DNA from: UMGS1649 sp045659265
Lineage (GTDB): Bacteria; Bacillota; Clostridia; TANB77; CAG-465
NCBI GenBank assembly: GCA_045659265.1
Contig: JAZOWO010000076.1
Location: forward strand, 1-13,512
Direction of reading: 5' to 3'
DNA length: 13,512 nt
The first letter of the stretch is position 1. Each line of letters opens with the position of its first letter. Under the pieces are notes generated by a model. The model was not told where the DNA came from, did no database searches, and was given only the letters and a program-made list of their open reading frames with translations. Of this stretch, positions 7,502 to 13,512 are shown in pieces. Both the position numbers and the translations under genes were made by a program.

Positions 7502-8641
7502 ATGAAAAAAGGTATATCTTTAATAGTATTAGTAATAACAATAATTGTGATGATAATATTAGCAGCAACGGTTATAGTTTCACTTAATAATACAAGCATA
7601 ATAGATAAAGCTAACCAAGCCGTTAATGATACTAATGCTCAACAAATACAAAATATGGCAATGGTAGCTTGGGCTGATGCATATATGGCAAAAAGAACAG
7701 ATCCATCAATAAATATAGAAGACGAAGTTATTAAAGCGTTGGAAGATAAAAAAATAGATACTTCTAAATACGATATACAAATAACAGATCAGGGTGTTAA
7801 TGTAAATGTACCAGCAAATACACTTGGAGCATTTGTAAAATCTGCTAAAGATTATGGTAAAACTGTAAATTATACTACTACTGTAAACGGAAAAGTAATA
7901 AGTGATTGGAAAGTGTTATATAAACAAGAAGTTGATGGTGAAGAGTATGTTTATTTAATAAAAAGTGAAGGATTGACAGCGGGAGCAGTACCAACAGTTG
8001 TAGCCAATCTTAGTACTACTAAAGTAGGTACGACAACTATTAAGGTTGGTGGTACAAACAAGGCTTTTTCAAGTGTTACATGGGTAAATTATACGGGTGG
8101 AGCGTGCAACATAAACACTAAACGTTGGAAAGCAGAATATAATAATGGAGATTATAGTGCGATAGCTGCTCCAAGAGAATTGCTGATGGAAGAATATTGG
8201 AGTGAATTTGCCAATACTGATTTATATAAAGATGGATCGGGTGTATCTTATGTAGTTGGAGCTATTGGTGCACCAACAGCTGAAATGATAGTTGCAAGCT
8301 GGAATGAAAAACGCGAAGCTACAAAGGATTATACTACTTATAAGAATTCTTATGTATTAATAAGCGAGTCTGGCTATATACCATATATTGTAAGTACAAA
8401 TACAAACGTAGTAGTTAATAAAACACAAAGTGTAGATTTGACATTTAATGATTCATTATATGTGTGGATGGAAGACGGAGCGGAATTATTAGCTACACCT
8501 TCAAATAGAACTGGTGTGTGGTATTTGTGGGATGGCAGATTGATGTGCTCCGGCGGAAGCGTAGCAACAATTAGACCTGTAGTATGTATCAAAGCAACAA
8601 TACCTGCTTCAAAGGGAACAACAACAGACATAGCTATATAA
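7502..8641 (+). CDS. Prepilin-like leader protein with a different C-terminal domain
   Basis: 379 residues. The very short leader MKKG is followed by ISLIVLVITIIVMIILA and SLNNTSIIDKA, the same leader and helix as the two GLUG proteins at 76 and 2329, again without Glu at +5. Residues ~40-110 are a charged, helical linker and small domain. Residues ~120-370 are unrelated to GLUG repeats: Trp/Tyr-rich, with WVNYTGG, SYVVGAIGAPTAEM, ELLATPS and a final IRPVVCIKA (357-365). That ending resembles the (G)xRPVVxLK close of a domain common in exported clostridial proteins (DUF6273-like); I hold this link loosely. AAAGGAG lies 6 bases before the ATG. It is the fourth gene of the ruvB transcription unit and has no terminator on either side. 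Cleavage by prepilin peptidase is inferred. Confidence 0.87.
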   Translation: MKKGISLIVLVITIIVMIILAATVIVSLNNTSIIDKANQAVNDTNAQQIQNMAMVAWADAYMAKRTDPSINIEDEVIKALEDKKIDTSKYDIQITDQGVNVNVPANTLGAFVKSAKDYGKTVNYTTTVNGKVISDWKVLYKQEVDGEEYVYLIKSEGLTAGAVPTVVANLSTTKVGTTTIKVGGTNKAFSSVTWVNYTGGACNINTKRWKAEYNNGDYSAIAAPRELLMEEYWSEFANTDLYKDGSGVSYVVGAIGAPTAEMIVASWNEKREATKDYTTYKNSYVLISESGYIPYIVSTNTNVVVNKTQSVDLTFNDSLYVWMEDGAELLATPSNRTGVWYLWDGRLMCSGGSVATIRPVVCIKATIPASKGTTTDIAI

Positions 8642-8661
8642 AATAACAAAGGAGAAAACTA

Positions 8662-9165
8662 ATGACAGACGATTATACATTAAGCGTGCTTATTGTTATC
8701 TTACAAATATTATTGCCAGGATTAATTGTAGGGTATCTTATAGGTAAAATAATTGAAAGCAAAATAAAAGCAAATAGCATATCTAAATGTGATAAATATG
8801 AAGATGGTCTTAGATTGAGATGGACTAATAGTTATTTAAGAAATCTTTATGCTAAAAAATATAATACTGAAACCAAACCTTCAGAAACCGATATATTAAA
8901 GATGTTTGAAGATATAGGGGCTAAAATAACAATTTACGACAAAAATAATATTGTTATTCCGTGGACTTACATACAAAAATGGGAACATTTTATAGTAGAT
9001 GATGATAATCTTCAAAACGGGTGGCTTATACTTAATATTGTAAATGAAGAAAATAAGATTAATATGTTTATAGGTTCGGATTATAAATTAGATCCGGTAT
9101 ATATGGCCCTTAATAAATATATACCAGAGAAAGAAGATGTTAATAAAACTACGGAAAAAAGATAA
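8662..9165 (+). CDS. Small membrane-anchored protein of unknown function
   Basis: 167 residues with one N-terminal hydrophobic segment (~7-29: LSVLIVILQILLPGLIVGYLIGK) followed by basic residues (IESKIKANSISKCDK), which favours a cytoplasmic C-terminal domain by the positive-inside rule. The soluble part is mixed, with MFEDIGAKITIYDKNNIVIPW and FIVDDDNLQNGWLILNIV. No catalytic motif or family is recognised. AAAGGAG lies 8 bases before the ATG. It follows the pilin-leader gene by 20 bases and is the last gene of the run starting at ruvB. A role in assembly or anchoring of the neighbouring surface proteins is possible but is only inference from position. Confidence 0.8.
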   Translation: MTDDYTLSVLIVILQILLPGLIVGYLIGKIIESKIKANSISKCDKYEDGLRLRWTNSYLRNLYAKKYNTETKPSETDILKMFEDIGAKITIYDKNNIVIPWTYIQKWEHFIVDDDNLQNGWLILNIVNEENKINMFIGSDYKLDPVYMALNKYIPEKEDVNKTTEKR

Positions 9166-9202
9166 TAGAATTTCAATAAATGAATAAAAATATAAAAAAC
9201 TA

Positions 9203-9231
9203 TTTAAATTACAAAAATTATGTAGTATAAT
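9203..9231 (+). promoter_or_regulatory. Putative promoter of the thrS leader
   Basis: Perfect TATAAT at 9226-9231 with a weak -35 candidate TTTAAA (9203-9208) at 17-base spacing. The predicted transcript begins near 9238, just before Stem I of the T-box. The gap 9166-9237 shows no clear terminator for the upstream operon. Confidence 0.6.
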
Positions 9232-9237
9232 ATAACT

Positions 9238-9470
9238 TGTAAGCGATGAAGGGACGAGTAAATTTGTAAAACGCAAAAGAGAGGAATGATCGTGGCTGAA
9301 AGTCATTCTTGAAGGTTAACATTTTGAAGACTACCCCGGAGCTTGTGATGAAAGTCACCGTTAAGATTTACGACTTAAATCTATGAATTAAGTAAAATAT
9401 AGGGTGGAACCGTGTAATATAAATTATTTGCACCCCTATAGGTAAAATGCCTATAGGAGTGCATTTTATT
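9238..9470 (+). promoter_or_regulatory. T-box riboswitch, threonine-specific (thrS leader)
   Basis: Senses uncharged tRNA-Thr and allows read-through into thrS. AAGC (9241-9244) pairs with GCTT (9341-9344). GATGA (9245-9249) opposite CGGA (9337-9340) forms the kink-turn, and GGG pairs with CCC. AGTA (9257-9260) faces the specifier loop, where ACT (9330-9332, Thr) is followed by the expected purine A9333. The upper Stem I hairpin GAATGAT/GTCATTC carries AGAG bulge-like and GGCTGAAA loop elements. Stem III is AGATTTA/TAAATCT (9364-9382). The T-box AGGGTGGAACCGTG (9401-9414) contains TGGA (9405-9408), which pairs with the tRNA UCCA end. TATAGGG (9399-9405) can pair with CCCTATA of the terminator arm to form the antiterminator. 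Confidence 0.95.
9429..9470 (+). terminator. Regulated terminator of the T-box leader
   Basis: TGCACCCCTATAGG (9429-9442) pairs with CCTATAGGAGTGCA (9450-9463), with one internal C-A mismatch, loop TAAAATG, followed by TTTTATT. Its 5' arm is the same segment used by the T-box antiterminator, so the two folds are exclusive. Confidence 0.93.
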
Positions 9471-9506
9471 ATGCTTAATTACTGTTAATTAAAGGAGGTA
9501 AAGATT

Positions 9507-11297
9507 ATGATTAAAATAATTAATAATGATGGAAGCATAAATGAAGTTGAATATAACGAATATATTCACGTTGCTAGACATACTGCATCACATGTTCTAG
9601 CAGAAGCAATTAAAAGAGTATATAAAGATGCAAAACTTGCAATTGGACCTTCAACTGATTCTGGGTTCTACTATGATTTCGATAACATAGAAATAACTAA
9701 CGAAGGTTTAAGAAAAATTGAGAATATAATGAAAAACATTATTTCAGGGAATGCAGAAATGAAAACTTATGTGTTATCTAAAGAAGAAGCATTAGAAAAA
9801 ATGAAGGATGAACCATACAAGGTAGAACTTATTAATGAATTACCTGATGGCGAAAAAATATCTTTCTATGATAATGGTTCATTCGTAGATATGTGTAGAG
9901 GACCTCACGTATTAAATCTAAAAGATATTGGAGCAGTTAAATTAATATCTGTAACTGGTGCATACTGGAGAGGTTCAGAAAAGAACAAGATGTTAACTAG
10001 AATATATGGAACTTGCTTTAAAACTGAAGCAGAAGTTGAAGAACATCTAGCTAAACTTGAAGATGCAAAAAACAGAGACCACAACAAACTAGGAAGAGAA
10101 ATGGAATTCTTTACAACTGTAGATTACATTGGTCAAGGATTACCAATATTACTTCCAAAGGGAGCTAAAGTAATTCAATTATTACAAAGATTTGTTGAAG
10201 ATACAGAAGCTAGACATGGATGGCAATTAACTAAAACTCCGTTTATGGCTAAATCTGATCTATACAAAATATCTGGTCACTGGGATCATTACAAAGATGG
10301 AATGTTTGTATTAGGTGATGAGGAAAAAGATAATGAAGTATTTGCTTTAAGACCAATGACTTGTCCTTTCCAATACCAAGTATATCTAAATAGAGGAAGA
10401 AGCTATAGAGACCTACCAATGCGTCTTAATGAAACTTCTACATTATTTAGAAATGAAGCGTCAGGAGAAATGCATGGACTTATCCGTGTAAGACAATTCA
10501 CTATATCTGAAGGTCACTTAATGTGTACTCCAGAACAACTAGAAGGTGAATTCAAACACTGTCTAGAACTAGCAAACTATATGTTAAAATGTCTAGGATT
10601 ATATGAGGATGTATCATACAGATTCTCTAAATGGGATCCAGAAAACAAAGAAAAATATATTGGAACTCCTGAACAATGGGATGAAGCACAAGGAATAATG
10701 GCTAAAATATTAGACAACCTTGGAATTACTTACAAAGAAGGAATTGGTGAAGCTGCATTCTATGGACCAAAACTAGATATCCAAATTAAGAATGTATTTG
10801 GTAAAGAAGATACTTTAATCACTATCCAAATTGACCAATTATTATCTGAAAAATTTGGAATGGAATATGTAGATAAAGATGGCGCTAAAAAACATCCATA
10901 CATTATCCATAGAACTTCTATTGGATGCTACGAAAGAACTTTAGCATTACTTATAGAAAAATACGCAGGAGCATTACCACTTTGGATTGCACCAACTCAA
11001 ATTAAATTATTAACAATAGCAGATGCTCATTTAGACTATGCTTATGAAGTTAAAAAACAACTTGAACTTGCTGGATTTAGAGTAGAAGTAGATAGTGCAA
11101 ATGAAAAGATTGGTTACAAGATTAGAAATGCAAGATTAGAAAAAGTTCCATACTTTGCTGTTATTGGAGATAATGAAATGAATGAAAAAACTTTAGCTTT
11201 AACTGCACGTGGCGGCGAAAAAGTTGGAGTATTTGGAATTGATGAAATAATTGCAAGAATGAATAACGAAATTGAAGAAATGACTAAATGGAGATAG
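9507..11297 (+). CDS. thrS: Threonyl-tRNA synthetase lacking the TGS domain
   Basis: Class II aminoacyl-tRNA synthetase that charges tRNA-Thr and edits Ser-tRNA-Thr. The 596-residue protein starts almost directly in the editing domain: His25-x3-His29 (HTASH) and Cys130-x3-His134 (CRGPH) are its active-site residues. The catalytic domain has RPMTCPF with zinc ligand Cys286, motif 2 LFRNEASGEMHG, zinc ligand His337 in EGHLMC, a third His in IIHRTSIG (His468), and motif 3 ERTLALLIEKYAG. The last ~100 residues are the anticodon-binding domain (PLWIAPTQIKLLTI onward). The N-terminal TGS domain (~60 residues in E. coli ThrRS) is missing; only ~40 bases lie between the T-box terminator and the start, so it cannot be a mis-called start. 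AAAGGAGG is 8 bases before the ATG. Expression is controlled by the T-box at 9238-9470. Confidence 0.97.
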   Translation: MIKIINNDGSINEVEYNEYIHVARHTASHVLAEAIKRVYKDAKLAIGPSTDSGFYYDFDNIEITNEGLRKIENIMKNIISGNAEMKTYVLSKEEALEKMKDEPYKVELINELPDGEKISFYDNGSFVDMCRGPHVLNLKDIGAVKLISVTGAYWRGSEKNKMLTRIYGTCFKTEAEVEEHLAKLEDAKNRDHNKLGREMEFFTTVDYIGQGLPILLPKGAKVIQLLQRFVEDTEARHGWQLTKTPFMAKSDLYKISGHWDHYKDGMFVLGDEEKDNEVFALRPMTCPFQYQVYLNRGRSYRDLPMRLNETSTLFRNEASGEMHGLIRVRQFTISEGHLMCTPEQLEGEFKHCLELANYMLKCLGLYEDVSYRFSKWDPENKEKYIGTPEQWDEAQGIMAKILDNLGITYKEGIGEAAFYGPKLDIQIKNVFGKEDTLITIQIDQLLSEKFGMEYVDKDGAKKHPYIIHRTSIGCYERTLALLIEKYAGALPLWIAPTQIKLLTIADAHLDYAYEVKKQLELAGFRVEVDSANEKIGYKIRNARLEKVPYFAVIGDNEMNEKTLALTARGGEKVGVFGIDEIIARMNNEIEEMTKWR

Positions 11298-11308
11298 TAT
11301 AACTCTAC

Positions 11309-11338
11309 AAGAGCGGCTAGCTTAAGCTAGCTGCTCTT
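11309..11338 (+). terminator. Near-perfect 30-base hairpin after thrS
   Basis: AAGAGCGGCTAGC (11309-11321), loop TTAA, GCTAGCTGCTCTT (11326-11338), with a single G-U wobble in a 13-base-pair stem. The T-run after it is short (TTAATGCTTA), so termination is likely but less canonical than for the other hairpins here. Confidence 0.72.
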
Positions 11339-11347
11339 AATGCTTAC

Positions 11348-11376
11348 TTGACATAATACTTTGGAGGTGTTAAAAT
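11348..11376 (+). promoter_or_regulatory. Strong promoter of the WG-repeat gene pair
   Basis: A perfect TTGACA (11348-11353), a 17-base spacer and TAAAAT (11371-11376). Predicted start is near 11383, giving a ~40-base leader to the ATG at 11425. Confidence 0.75.
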
Positions 11377-11424
11377 ATATGAAGTGGTCCAAAAATCTAA
11401 AAATAAATATTTAAGGAGAAACAA

Positions 11425-11793
11425 ATGAAACGGGAATATGGAGTAATACCGGTAACTCATTACAGAATTTTAATAAATGGTCAAACGCATTACTACACCA
11501 AGTATGAAGAAATTGGTGATGGTTATGCTAAGGTCATGAAAAATGACAAGTGGGGATTGTTAGATTACAAGGGAAACAGAGTGTGCCCTTTGGCATACAA
11601 ATCTCTTGGTGACTTAGTCCACGGCATGATGACTGTTTTTGATGGTTATCGTTATGGATACTTTTCGAAGGATACAGGTACAGTATGGCCTTGTATGTTT
11701 GAAAAAGCATTCCCATTTGAAGGAGATACTGCAAAAGTAATTTACGAAGGTAAAGAAAGGATGGTTAACAAGCAAGGAAAGTTTGTTGATTAA
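11425..11793 (+). CDS. WG-repeat protein, copy 1
   Basis: 122-residue protein made largely of WG-type beta repeats. The first unit is GDGYAKVMKNDKWGLLDYKG (31-50) with the WG pair at 43-44. A second unit has YGYFSKDTG (77-85), and a third degenerate unit is DTAKVIYEGKERMVNKQGKF (101-120). No signal peptide or membrane segment is visible, so it is probably cytosolic. WG repeats are binding or structural modules with no single known activity. AAGGAG ends 7 bases before the ATG. A paralogue follows 15 bases after the stop, and the pair shares YYTKYEEIGDGYAKVMKN exactly, so they arose by tandem duplication. Partner and function are unknown. Confidence 0.83.
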   Translation: MKREYGVIPVTHYRILINGQTHYYTKYEEIGDGYAKVMKNDKWGLLDYKGNRVCPLAYKSLGDLVHGMMTVFDGYRYGYFSKDTGTVWPCMFEKAFPFEGDTAKVIYEGKERMVNKQGKFVD

Positions 11794-11808
11794 ACAGGGA
11801 AAACTAAA

Positions 11809-12213
11809 ATGCTCAAAAACAACAACTACTATTTAACACAAATTCGGTACAGACGTGCTGGAAAAATCATCGAGTACTTTCGTGTTGATGCAAATGGCAA
11901 AACCACATATTATACCAAATATGAAGAAATCGGCGATGGCTATGCTAAGGTAATGAAAAACGGCAAGTGGGGAATTTTAAGTCCCTATGGTAATGTATGG
12001 GGAAGAACTGAATTTTCAAAAATTGGCGATAGCTTTTCTGAGAATATGATCCGTATATACCAAAATGGTAAAGTTGGATATGCAGATAGAGAAACTGGAA
12101 GATTTATCGGATGTATTTTCGATTCTGCAGAAGACTTCAAAGATGGAACTGCCAAGGTCTGTTACAAGGGAAATAAGCGGACTATCAATACGGTAGGTAA
12201 ATTCATTGACTGA
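11809..12213 (+). CDS. WG-repeat protein, copy 2
   Basis: 134-residue paralogue of the preceding gene, about 12 residues longer at the N-terminus. GDGYAKVMKNGKWGILSPYG (42-61) carries the WG pair at 54-55, followed by NGKVGYADRETGRFIGCIF (86-104, Trp replaced by Val) and a last unit GTAKVCYKGNKRTINTVGKF (113-132). No export signal is visible. AGGGAA 9-14 bases upstream is a weak ribosome binding site, so translation may depend partly on the first gene. An intrinsic terminator follows at once, making the pair a two-gene operon. Confidence 0.83.
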   Translation: MLKNNNYYLTQIRYRRAGKIIEYFRVDANGKTTYYTKYEEIGDGYAKVMKNGKWGILSPYGNVWGRTEFSKIGDSFSENMIRIYQNGKVGYADRETGRFIGCIFDSAEDFKDGTAKVCYKGNKRTINTVGKFID

Positions 12214-12221
12214 TTAAAATT

Positions 12222-12252
12222 AAAGGCGTTAGATTAATTTCTAGCGCTTTTT
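12222..12252 (+). terminator. Intrinsic terminator after WG-repeat pair
   Basis: AAAGGCGTTAGA (12222-12233) pairs with TCTAGCGCTTT (12240-12250) with G-U wobbles, followed by T's to 12252. The core resembles the terminator at 4976-5005 (GCTAGA/TCTGGC). Confidence 0.82.
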
Positions 12253-12278
12253 GCTTTACAATATATTAAATATGTAAT
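12251..12278 (+). promoter_or_regulatory. Possible promoter of the metallopeptidase-like gene
   Basis: TTGCTT (12251-12256), a 16-base spacer and TGTAAT (12273-12278). If correct, transcription would start only about 5 bases before the ATG at 12290, giving a nearly leaderless mRNA. This agrees with the absence of a Shine-Dalgarno site but remains a weak prediction. Confidence 0.35.
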
Positions 12279-12289
12279 AGTATGAATAT

Positions 12290-12913
12290 ATGGAAAAGAT
12301 AAAAGAAAAAGAAAATAAAAATCTAAAGAAATTTTCAATAAGAAAATTATTGTTTATATGGGGATTCGTTGTTATTATGAGTCCTATTGTAGGGTGTGTT
12401 TTGCAGTTGCTATTTTCAGTCGTTTGTTATACAGGAGCTTCGATTTGGAGTTTGTGGGATGAAGAAATAAAAGCAGATATGCAAAGTATAGAATGGAACA
12501 TATTCAATAAAGATGAAGCTAAGGTAGTAGAATCTAAAAAAGTATCTATGTATAAAGGTGTTATGGTATTTAGAATACCTGGAAACAGAGCAGGATCGTT
12601 CTTAGGAATATTTTTAACAGAACATCAAAGAACTGCTACGCCACATAGTATAAGTGTTGTGCATCATGAATACGGTCACAATATACAACAATTATTAGTA
12701 GGCCCAATTAATTATTTATTATATATAGGGCTTCCATCATGGAGACAATGGAGTGAAAGAACATATTATGACAGACCTTGGGAAATAACTGCTGAATCAT
12801 TTGGAGGAGTTAGAATAAGAAAGCATGCGTCAGATGCGTTGAAACGTGGAAATAATTATCTATTAACTACATTATTTGGCCGGACCATTATCTTTCTTGT
12901 TTTTACCAGGTGA
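12290..12913 (+). CDS. Membrane-anchored HExxH metallopeptidase-like protein, possible 3' frameshift
   Basis: 207 residues as read. A basic N-terminus (KEKENKNLKKFSIRK) precedes hydrophobic residues ~19-50. The key motif is HEYGH (126-130) in VVHHEYGHNIQQLLVG, a zinc-binding HExxH with catalytic Glu127. PWEITAESFGG (163-173) offers the third ligand (Glu165 or Glu169), as in gluzincin-type peptidases. The order HExGH..Q...GP..YL..IGLPS......YY.RPWE..AE..GG matches small uncharacterised membrane zincins. No ribosome binding site is visible, and an in-frame TAG at 12278-12280 rules out an earlier start. The end looks altered: frame 0 ends FGRTIIFLVFTR, while the +1 frame from 12867 reads AGPLSFLFLPGEYNI and stops at 12926. 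One base too many near 12876-12884 would explain this. Substrate is unknown. Confidence 0.72.
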   Translation: MEKIKEKENKNLKKFSIRKLLFIWGFVVIMSPIVGCVLQLLFSVVCYTGASIWSLWDEEIKADMQSIEWNIFNKDEAKVVESKKVSMYKGVMVFRIPGNRAGSFLGIFLTEHQRTATPHSISVVHHEYGHNIQQLLVGPINYLLYIGLPSWRQWSERTYYDRPWEITAESFGGVRIRKHASDALKRGNNYLLTTLFGRTIIFLVFTR

Positions 12914-12953
12914 ATATAATATATAAAATAAGGCAAAACAAAATATATAAAAC

Positions 12954-12988
12954 AAGACTACCAAAACATATGGTAGTCTTTATATTTT
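12954..12988. terminator. Bidirectional terminator between convergent genes
   Basis: AAGACTACC (12954-12962) pairs perfectly with GGTAGTCTT (12972-12980). The plus strand continues TATATTTTAT; read on the minus strand the stem is followed by GTTTTATATATTTTG. It lies between the convergent genes at 12290 and 12987 and can serve both. Confidence 0.75.
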
Positions 12989-13512
12989 ATATATTGTTAT
13001 TTTTTTCTTCAATCTCAACTATATTTTTAGAATATATTTTATATGCACAAGATAGAAGAACTGTTTTTAATAGATATTGATACTCATTAGTAGATATGGT
13101 GTCTATATAGTCTTTTTTGTTGTATGCGCAATCTAGTGCTTCTTCAAACAACGTACAGAACTTGTTATATGATATCTGTATATCCGACTTAAGAGCCATT
13201 TTAAGAAGTCTTTTAATATCTTGCATAGAATATACTTGCTTAAGCACACAAATGGCAAATAGCTTTGCTACTTGAGATTTAGAGTACTGTTTCTTTATAG
13301 GCGCTTCTATAATTTCGTGTTTAACATAGTTGTTAATCATTGTCTTAGTTAGAAGTTCATTTTCCTCTTTAGCATCCGAACTAATAAATATGTATGGAGC
13401 AAGATGGTTGTTAATTAAAGTAACAACTTGCTCTAGGAACAAATCTATGTTAGGAAGTTCTTCCCATCTAGGAATATGAAATTTTGTTATATCTAGGTTA
13501 TTTATATTTTTT
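12987..13512 (-). CDS. DUF1836-family putative regulator, 5' end beyond the window
   Basis: Partial gene. The reading frame is open without a stop to the window edge, and no ATG occurs before TTG at 13442-13440, so that TTG is unlikely to be the true start. The upstream in-frame residues include FHIPRWEELPNIDLFLEQV, typical of the N-terminus of DUF1836 proteins. LLTKTMINNYVKHEII and KKQYSKSQVAKLFAICVLKQVYSMQDIKRLL follow, the helix-turn-helix-like core of the family. These proteins are small, helical and probably DNA-binding, of unknown target. The visible part is ~174 residues, ending in an Ile/Asn-rich tail (EEKNNNI). It converges on the metallopeptidase-like gene with a shared terminator. 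Confidence 0.88.
   Translation of the reverse strand, partial: KNINNLDITKFHIPRWEELPNIDLFLEQVVTLINNHLAPYIFISSDAKEENELLTKTMINNYVKHEIIEAPIKKQYSKSQVAKLFAICVLKQVYSMQDIKRLLKMALKSDIQISYNKFCTLFEEALDCAYNKKDYIDTISTNEYQYLLKTVLLSCAYKIYSKNIVEIEEKNNNI

Noticed and set aside
11379..11414. 11-codon open frame (MKWSKNLKINI) with GGAGG upstream, before the first WG gene
   Set aside because: The predicted transcription start from the promoter at 11348-11376 falls after its ATG, and the GGAGG is in the promoter spacer; no evidence that it is translated.
13440..13442. TTG as the start of the DUF1836-type gene
   Set aside because: The frame stays open upstream to the window edge and encodes the conserved family N-terminus (IPRWEELPNIDL), so the real start is outside the window.

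Overview
The window is AT-rich Gram-positive DNA. It has strong Shine-Dalgarno sites, many intrinsic terminators, a T-box riboswitch and standard stop codons (UGA is a stop). The ruvB-queH pair, the T-box thrS, the DUF1836-type protein and the recurring pilin-like leader GISLIVLVITIIVMIILA together suggest an uncultured gut-type clostridium (Bacillota, Clostridia). That taxonomic reading is inference; no rRNA is present.

Layout. (1) 1-4460: two tandem paralogous genes encode ~700-residue surface proteins. Each has a prepilin-like leader and about 14 GLUG-type repeats, its own near-identical promoter and its own terminator. (2) 4461-5005: a small orphan gene with atypical base composition. Its promoter is embedded in the preceding terminator and it has its own terminator. 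(3) 5007-9165: a probable five-gene operon: ruvB, queH (overlapping), a membrane-anchored protein of unknown function (overlapping), a third pilin-leader protein with a different C-terminal domain, and a small membrane-anchored protein. (4) 9203-11338: a threonine T-box leader and a threonyl-tRNA synthetase that lacks the N-terminal TGS domain. (5) 11348-12252: two tandem WG-repeat paralogues with a promoter and terminator. (6) 12290-12913: a membrane-anchored HExxH metallopeptidase-like gene with a possible 3' frameshift, then a convergent terminator and a DUF1836-type regulator on the minus strand that runs off the right edge.

Functionally, housekeeping genes (Holliday junction migration, queuosine synthesis, Thr-tRNA charging) are interleaved with cell-surface genes. 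The recurring theme is one almost invariant type IV pilin-like N-terminus carried by three proteins with two unrelated exported domains. This suggests a modular way of delivering different domains to the cell surface. I see no CRISPR array, tRNA, rRNA, IS element, integrase or obvious defence system.
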